Notes under the pieces: model-generated | Seen by the model: only the letters and a program-made list of their open reading frames with translations | Told to the model about the DNA's origin: nothing | The model's database searches: none | Program-made: the position numbers and the translations under genes | Assembly: GCA_039184335.1 (NCBI GenBank) | Contig: JBCDBD010000048.1 | Coordinates: forward strand, 1-20,038 | From: JBCDBD01 sp039184335 | Lineage (GTDB): Bacteria; Bacteroidota; Bacteroidia; Flavobacteriales; Flavobacteriaceae | Reading direction: 5' to 3' | Length of the DNA: 20,038 bases | Shown: one piece after another, positions 16,278 through 20,038 of the stretch | Position numbering within the stretch: the stretch's first letter is position 1 | Layout of the letters: the number at the start of each line of letters is the position of its first letter

Positions 16278-17693
16278 ATGAAGAATAGAAAATACCTTAA
16301 TTTAAGTTCCCTCTTTTTAGTACTGGTGCTCACTTCTCTTTTGGGCTGTGAGCGAGATCTCTCTGATGATGCTGAATTTGCTGTCTTTTCAACCACTGGG
16401 GATATTTTTACAGATTCACCGATTGATTTGGGGAGTAATTTTTATTTTCCCTTTATAGGCTCCAAGGCAACAGCAGCTGCTTTTGATGACCCTGATGGAT
16501 TTGAAAGTGAAACGGCAATACGTATCGATGTGCCCAATGCAGATGATCCCGAGGGAAATTTTGCTGGAGCGATCATACGGGTTGATGGTGCGGGCCGTAA
16601 TTTGACCGGTTTTGATGCATTGACCTTTTATGCAAGAGCTTCACAAGGAGTCACTGTTGGAGAGATAGGATTTGGACAGGATTTTTTAGAGAATAAGTTT
16701 CAGGTGACCAGAACGAATGTCAGCATAGGTACCCAATGGACAAAATATATCATTCCGATTCCTGACCCATCAAAATTAACGGAAGAAAGGGGAATGCTTT
16801 GGTATTCTGCGGGCACTGCTGATACTGGTGGGTTTGGGTACTCATTTTGGTTAGATGAGATAAGGTTCGAAAAATTGGGAACAATTGCCCAACCAAGACC
16901 TGCCATACTGAATGGCACCGATGTGCAACAAGAAGCCTTTGTTGCTATTCCAGTCACACTATCTGGATTGACCCAAACATTCAACACAGATTCAGGTGAA
17001 AATGTGACGGTTATTGCCACGCCCTCCTATTATGATTTTGAATCCACAGATAACGATGTGGCCAGGACAAGTGAGTTGGGTATTGTTTCTGTCGTTGGCA
17101 CAGGGCAAGCGACCATCACGGCAAGCTTGGCCAATGTCGCTGCCACGGGCTCATTGAGCCTTAATGTAGAGGGAAGCTTTGATTTTGCACCGATACCACC
17201 AGCACGGGATCCTGCTGATGTCATATCGGTGTTCAGTGATGCCTACACCGATGTCGCCGTTGATTATTACAACGGATTCTTTACACCTGATGGACAAACT
17301 ACCCAAGGTGGAAGTCCACCTCTTGATGTCAATGGAGACGCCGTTATCAATTATACCGACCTGAATTTTGTGGGCATAGGAACCTTTCAGGACGTTCCTT
17401 CGATAAATGCGACCGAAATGACCCATCTACACATTGACGTCAAGGTCAATGAAGCGATAGACCCAGGAGATTTTATTACAGTACAGTTGTTGAATTCTGT
17501 GGGCAATAATGAAACATCTGGATCGGTAACCTTCAATGCAGATACGTTTACAACGGATCAATGGGTCGGTCTAGACATACCACTTGCTGATTTTTCAGGC
17601 TTGGCAGATCGTTCACAAATAGGACTGTTGTTCTTTATATCCGATAGTACCATATCTGATATTTTCGTTGATAACATCTATTACTACAGGTAA
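16278..17693 (+). CDS. Surface lipoprotein with CBM-like, Ig-like (BIG2) and CBM-like modules
   Basis: The 471-residue product begins with a lipoprotein signal (lipobox SLLGC, Cys24) followed by acidic residues, a pattern linked to surface display in Flavobacteriia. Module 1 (about 35-200) is a beta-sandwich ending YSFWLDEIRFEK, as in carbohydrate-binding modules. Module 2 (about 205-298) resembles a bacterial Ig-like BIG2 domain (SELGIVSVVGTGQATITAS). Module 3 (about 304-471), after the linker PIPPARD, ends IFVDNIYYYR and recurs in the lipoprotein at 18590. No catalytic motif is seen; a glycan-binding role is inferred. The ATG at 16278 is preferred over an in-frame ATG at 16209 inside the previous gene because it begins the signal peptide. 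Confidence 0.8.
   Translation: MKNRKYLNLSSLFLVLVLTSLLGCERDLSDDAEFAVFSTTGDIFTDSPIDLGSNFYFPFIGSKATAAAFDDPDGFESETAIRIDVPNADDPEGNFAGAIIRVDGAGRNLTGFDALTFYARASQGVTVGEIGFGQDFLENKFQVTRTNVSIGTQWTKYIIPIPDPSKLTEERGMLWYSAGTADTGGFGYSFWLDEIRFEKLGTIAQPRPAILNGTDVQQEAFVAIPVTLSGLTQTFNTDSGENVTVIATPSYYDFESTDNDVARTSELGIVSVVGTGQATITASLANVAATGSLSLNVEGSFDFAPIPPARDPADVISVFSDAYTDVAVDYYNGFFTPDGQTTQGGSPPLDVNGDAVINYTDLNFVGIGTFQDVPSINATEMTHLHIDVKVNEAIDPGDFITVQLLNSVGNNETSGSVTFNADTFTTDQWVGLDIPLADFSGLADRSQIGLLFFISDSTISDIFVDNIYYYR
17189..17690 (+). repeat. Shared putative glycan-binding module, copy A
   Basis: This codes for residues 305-471 of the lipoprotein at 16278. It begins with a Pro-rich linker (PIPPARD), then DVISVFSDAYTDV, a central TH-HIDV strand and IFVDNIYYY at the end. 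The same order of landmarks recurs in the lipoprotein at 18590, marking a mobile protein module. Confidence 0.7.
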
Positions 17694-17724
17694 GAAAAAT
17701 AATTTCAAAATAAAGAAAAAGAAG

Positions 17725-18561
17725 ATGAATAAATTCACTAAATACGATAAAGTAAAGTATCTGCTTTTCCCACTCTTTTTGCTGGCGGTGCAAATGGGCA
17801 TTACAAGCTGCGAATCAGACGAAACACAAACGGTCACCACCTTGAACAACCTTGTTTTGGCCGAGGACTTTGAAGTTGACGGTGCTCCCAACCCAAGCGT
17901 TTGGGACTACGATATAGGCAGGGGACCGAACGGTGATGGCTGGGGAAATCAAGAGTTACAGTATTATACCGATAGCGAAGATAATGTTAGGATAGAAAAT
18001 GGGGTCTTGTTGATTACGGCACGCGAAGAATCGTTTGAAGGGGCCTCCTATACTTCAGCCAGGTTGTTGACCAAAGATTTGTTTGAGCAACAGTACGGGC
18101 GTTTTGAGGCACGTATTCGCTTGCCTTATGGGCAAGGCATTTGGCCGGCCTTTTGGATGTTGGGAGCAGACATTGATGAAAACCCATGGCCTGCAGCCGG
18201 AGAAATTGATATCATGGAATATCGGGGGCAAGAACCTACCGTCTTGATCGGCAGTGTACACGGGCCAGGCTATAACGGTGGTAACGCCATATCTAAGGAA
18301 TATGTCCTAGAAAATGACCGCTTTGATACTGGGTTCCACATTTTTGGTATAGAATGGGGCCCTGATTATGTGAACTTCTACGTCGATGATGTGTTGTACA
18401 ATCAAATTACCCCAGAAGATGTAACTGGACCATGGGTATTTGACAAACCATTTTTCATATTGATGAATATGGCTGTAGGGGGCTCTTTTGTGGGGTCTCC
18501 CGATGCCGAAACTGAATTTCCCCAAACCATGTTGGTGGACTATGTGAGAGTATACAATTAA
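17725..18561 (+). CDS. GH16 endo-beta-glucanase lipoprotein, laminarinase-like
   Basis: A 278-residue lipoprotein (lipobox ending ITSC, Cys29) that is essentially one GH16 catalytic domain (about 43-278). The GH16 signature EIDIME is at 160-165, with nucleophile Glu160, Asp162 and acid/base Glu165. Substrate-cleft signatures include WGNQELQYYT (73-82), TSARL (110-114), YGRFEARI, GIWPAFWML (138-146) and the closing VDYVRVY. These favour a laminarinase (beta-1,3-glucanase) type, though lichenase activity cannot be excluded. The ATG at 17725 starts the signal peptide; an in-frame ATG at 17668 lies within the previous gene. Gaps of 31 and 28 bp to its neighbours suggest one operon. Surface or periplasmic anchoring through the lipid is expected. 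Confidence 0.93.
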   Translation: MNKFTKYDKVKYLLFPLFLLAVQMGITSCESDETQTVTTLNNLVLAEDFEVDGAPNPSVWDYDIGRGPNGDGWGNQELQYYTDSEDNVRIENGVLLITAREESFEGASYTSARLLTKDLFEQQYGRFEARIRLPYGQGIWPAFWMLGADIDENPWPAAGEIDIMEYRGQEPTVLIGSVHGPGYNGGNAISKEYVLENDRFDTGFHIFGIEWGPDYVNFYVDDVLYNQITPEDVTGPWVFDKPFFILMNMAVGGSFVGSPDAETEFPQTMLVDYVRVYN

Positions 18562-18589
18562 TTAAAAGACTAAACTAACATACAATACA

Positions 18590-20038
18590 ATGAAACTATT
18601 ACTTAAGAAAGCCAAGTTATTATCAATTTTGATTTTGGCGATATCCTTTTTAGGGTGTGAAGATGATGATGATACCAATTTGCCAGCTGTAGTGGCCGGA
18701 TTTACCTTTACGCAAAACAATGATACAGGTACCGTTACCTTTATCAACATTTCTGAAGAAGCTGATAGTTTTCAGTGGGACTTTGGGGATGGGGAATCAT
18801 CAACCGAAATCAATCCGATAAAAACATATGTTACGGGTACCTATACCGTGAGTTTGACCGCTTCAAATGCAGCAGGTGATTCAGATACGGTTACTGATGA
18901 ACTCACCATAGTGGTTCCCGAACCTATCATGGTGCCCATTACCTTTGATGACACCAATGTAAATTATGATGTTGCTACCTTTAATGGAGCAGCCTTTGAA
19001 ATTGTTGCCAATCCTGACGTTTCAGGAACAAACGATAAAGAGTCCAATGTTGGCCAGATTACAAACAGTGGATCTGAATTTGAAGGTATCTTTTTTGATT
19101 TGGGTACCCCAGTGGACCTGACAACTGAAAAGACCATACAGATGAACTTCTGGGCAAATGCCGCGGTGGACGTTCTTTTGAAACTTGAAGAGGGAACAGG
19201 TGCAGATGTAGAGGTGACCGCCAGTCATGGCGGAACAGGTTGGGAAATGCTCTCATTTGATTTTACCTCATCAGATAGCTTTTCCCGCTTGACCTTATTC
19301 GTAGATGGTCCTGGTACAACAGCAGGCACCTTCTATATTGATGATGTTGAACAAGCAGCTACTATGGGAGGCGGTGGCGATGCACCAACCGATGCGGCAC
19401 CGACCCCACCAGCAAGGGATGCTGGCGATGTGATTTCAATTTTCAGCAATGCCTACACTGATATTACTGTAGATACCTTCTATGCTGGCTTTAGCCAGGG
19501 TAGTGGAGTAAGCGACATGCAAGTGGCTGGTGATGATGTAAAGCTGTATACCGACCTTGATTTTGCAGCTATTGAAACGCTTACTACAAGTGTGGATCTA
19601 TCTACTATGACAAACTTTCACATCGACGTATGGACAGCGACAGGCTTTGACTTGATCTCTGGTATAGTCGACTTTGGCGGTGACGGATTTGACGGTGGCA
19701 ATGATACTAGGGGCGACGCGAGCAGCACCTTGACCGCCGGACAGTGGAATGCCATAGATGTGACCATTGCAGACTTACAGGCTGCAGGCCTGACAGCTAC
19801 GCCAACGGATTTCAGTCAATTGATTCTTGATGTGGTTGATGTTACAGGTACCATTTATGTCGATAACATTTACTTTTACAACGATACAACAAGCGGTGGT
19901 CCTATAGCACCGACCGCTCCGGCACCGACGCCAAGCGAGGCTGCGGCCGACGTGATCTCGATCTATAGCGATGCCTACACCGATGTGGCCAGGGAAGGCC
20001 TGAACTTTTACGGTGCGGCCGCCTTTGAGGAGGTCGAC
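18590..20038 (+). CDS. PKD- and CBM-like multimodular lipoprotein, 3' end missing
   Basis: The frame is open to the window end (483 codons, no stop). It has a lipoprotein signal (FLGC, Cys23) followed by EDDDD, which suggests surface export. Modules in order: PKD domain (about 35-108, FQWDFGDGES and GTYTVSLTASN); a CBM-like sandwich (about 115-254, ending FYIDDVE); a Gly-rich linker; a second module (about 268-431, linker PTPPARD, ending IYVDNIYFY) related to the C-terminal module of the lipoprotein at 16278; and the start of a further copy (from about 440, PAPTPSEAAADVISIYSDAYTDV). A glucan-binding scaffold is inferred; a downstream catalytic domain such as GH16 is possible. GC content rises sharply in the last copy. 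Confidence 0.85.
   Translation, partial: MKLLLKKAKLLSILILAISFLGCEDDDDTNLPAVVAGFTFTQNNDTGTVTFINISEEADSFQWDFGDGESSTEINPIKTYVTGTYTVSLTASNAAGDSDTVTDELTIVVPEPIMVPITFDDTNVNYDVATFNGAAFEIVANPDVSGTNDKESNVGQITNSGSEFEGIFFDLGTPVDLTTEKTIQMNFWANAAVDVLLKLEEGTGADVEVTASHGGTGWEMLSFDFTSSDSFSRLTLFVDGPGTTAGTFYIDDVEQAATMGGGGDAPTDAAPTPPARDAGDVISIFSNAYTDITVDTFYAGFSQGSGVSDMQVAGDDVKLYTDLDFAAIETLTTSVDLSTMTNFHIDVWTATGFDLISGIVDFGGDGFDGGNDTRGDASSTLTAGQWNAIDVTIADLQAAGLTATPTDFSQLILDVVDVTGTIYVDNIYFYNDTTSGGPIAPTAPAPTPSEAAADVISIYSDAYTDVAREGLNFYGAAAFEEVD
19396..19884 (+). repeat. Shared putative glycan-binding module, copy B
   Basis: This codes for about residues 270-431 of the lipoprotein at 18590: linker PTPPARD, DVISIFSNAYTDI, NFHIDVWTA, GQWNAIDVTIADL and IYVDNIYFY. 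It aligns by eye with copy A over its whole length. Confidence 0.7.
19909..20038 (+). repeat. Shared putative glycan-binding module, copy C (cut off)
   Basis: This is the start of a third module: linker APTAPAPTPSEA, then DVISIYSDAYTDV. It shares the 17 bases gatgcctacaccgatgt with copy A. Only about 43 residues are in the window, and base composition here is far more GC-rich than in copy B. Confidence 0.65.

Noticed and set aside
17668..17724. Longer N-terminus for the GH16 lipoprotein starting at 17668
   Set aside because: The added residues are a Lys-rich tract overlapping the previous gene and precede a clean signal peptide at 17725.
20014..20038. NotI-like (GCGGCCGC) and SalI-like (GTCGAC) sites at the right end, as if vector or adaptor
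   Set aside because: They fall in frame within a continuing copy of the repeated module in a GC-rich stretch, so chance is likelier; the edge should still be checked against reads.
1..20038. CRISPR array, tRNA, rRNA, insertion sequence or integrase
   Set aside because: No regularly spaced repeats, cloverleaf, rRNA-like stretch or transposase motif was seen on either strand.

Overview
The window looks like chromosomal DNA of a marine member of the family Flavobacteriaceae (Bacteroidota). The grounds are moderate-to-low GC, A-rich leaders instead of Shine-Dalgarno sequences, several TTG/GTG starts, lipoproteins with acidic residues after the lipobox cysteine, a Y_Y_Y-type membrane regulator, and the block DUF1599 / BT_3928-like DoxX protein / tpiA / prmA / clpS, which I recall as typical of Bacteroidota. 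Genus cannot be fixed from the sequence alone; a Muricauda-, Maribacter- or Zobellia-like organism would fit.

Positions 1-9891 are housekeeping DNA. A short 3' end of an unidentified gene (1-77) is followed by two hairpins, one a likely terminator. A YfcE-type metallophosphoesterase (minus) is divergent from truA and an MsbA-like ABC exporter (plus, overlapping). Then a minus-strand group folP, cdaA (diadenylate cyclase) and a zinc-ribbon DUF3667-like membrane protein ends tail-to-tail against the ABC gene. Divergent from folP runs a plus-strand group: duplicated DUF1599 protein, DoxX/thioredoxin-like protein, tpiA, prmA and, after a 444-bp structured gap, clpS.

Positions 9948-20038 are accessory DNA that looks like a beta-glucan (laminarin-type) utilization locus. 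A membrane-spanning one-component regulator (propeller sensor, Y_Y_Y domain, one TM segment, coiled coil, LuxR-type HTH) is followed by a 305-bp AT-rich leader and a tight co-directional cluster with gaps of 10, 31 and 28 bp. The cluster encodes a 1056-residue clan-A glycosidase that appears fused to an outer-membrane beta-barrel, a lipoprotein made of CBM-like and Ig-like modules, a GH16 laminarinase-like lipoprotein with an intact EIDIME site, and a multimodular PKD/CBM-like lipoprotein cut off by the window end. No SusC/SusD pair is visible, although one could lie beyond 20038.

The working model (inference) is that the regulator senses a beta-glucan fragment through its periplasmic domain and switches on the four surface or outer-membrane proteins. 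The GH16 enzyme and the barrel-anchored glycosidase would cut or remodel the glucan, and the two modular lipoproteins would hold it at the cell surface. The most unusual items are the glycosidase-barrel fusion, the binding module shared between two neighbouring lipoproteins, and an abrupt GC jump (about 38% to about 63%) between consecutive modules at the right-hand end.
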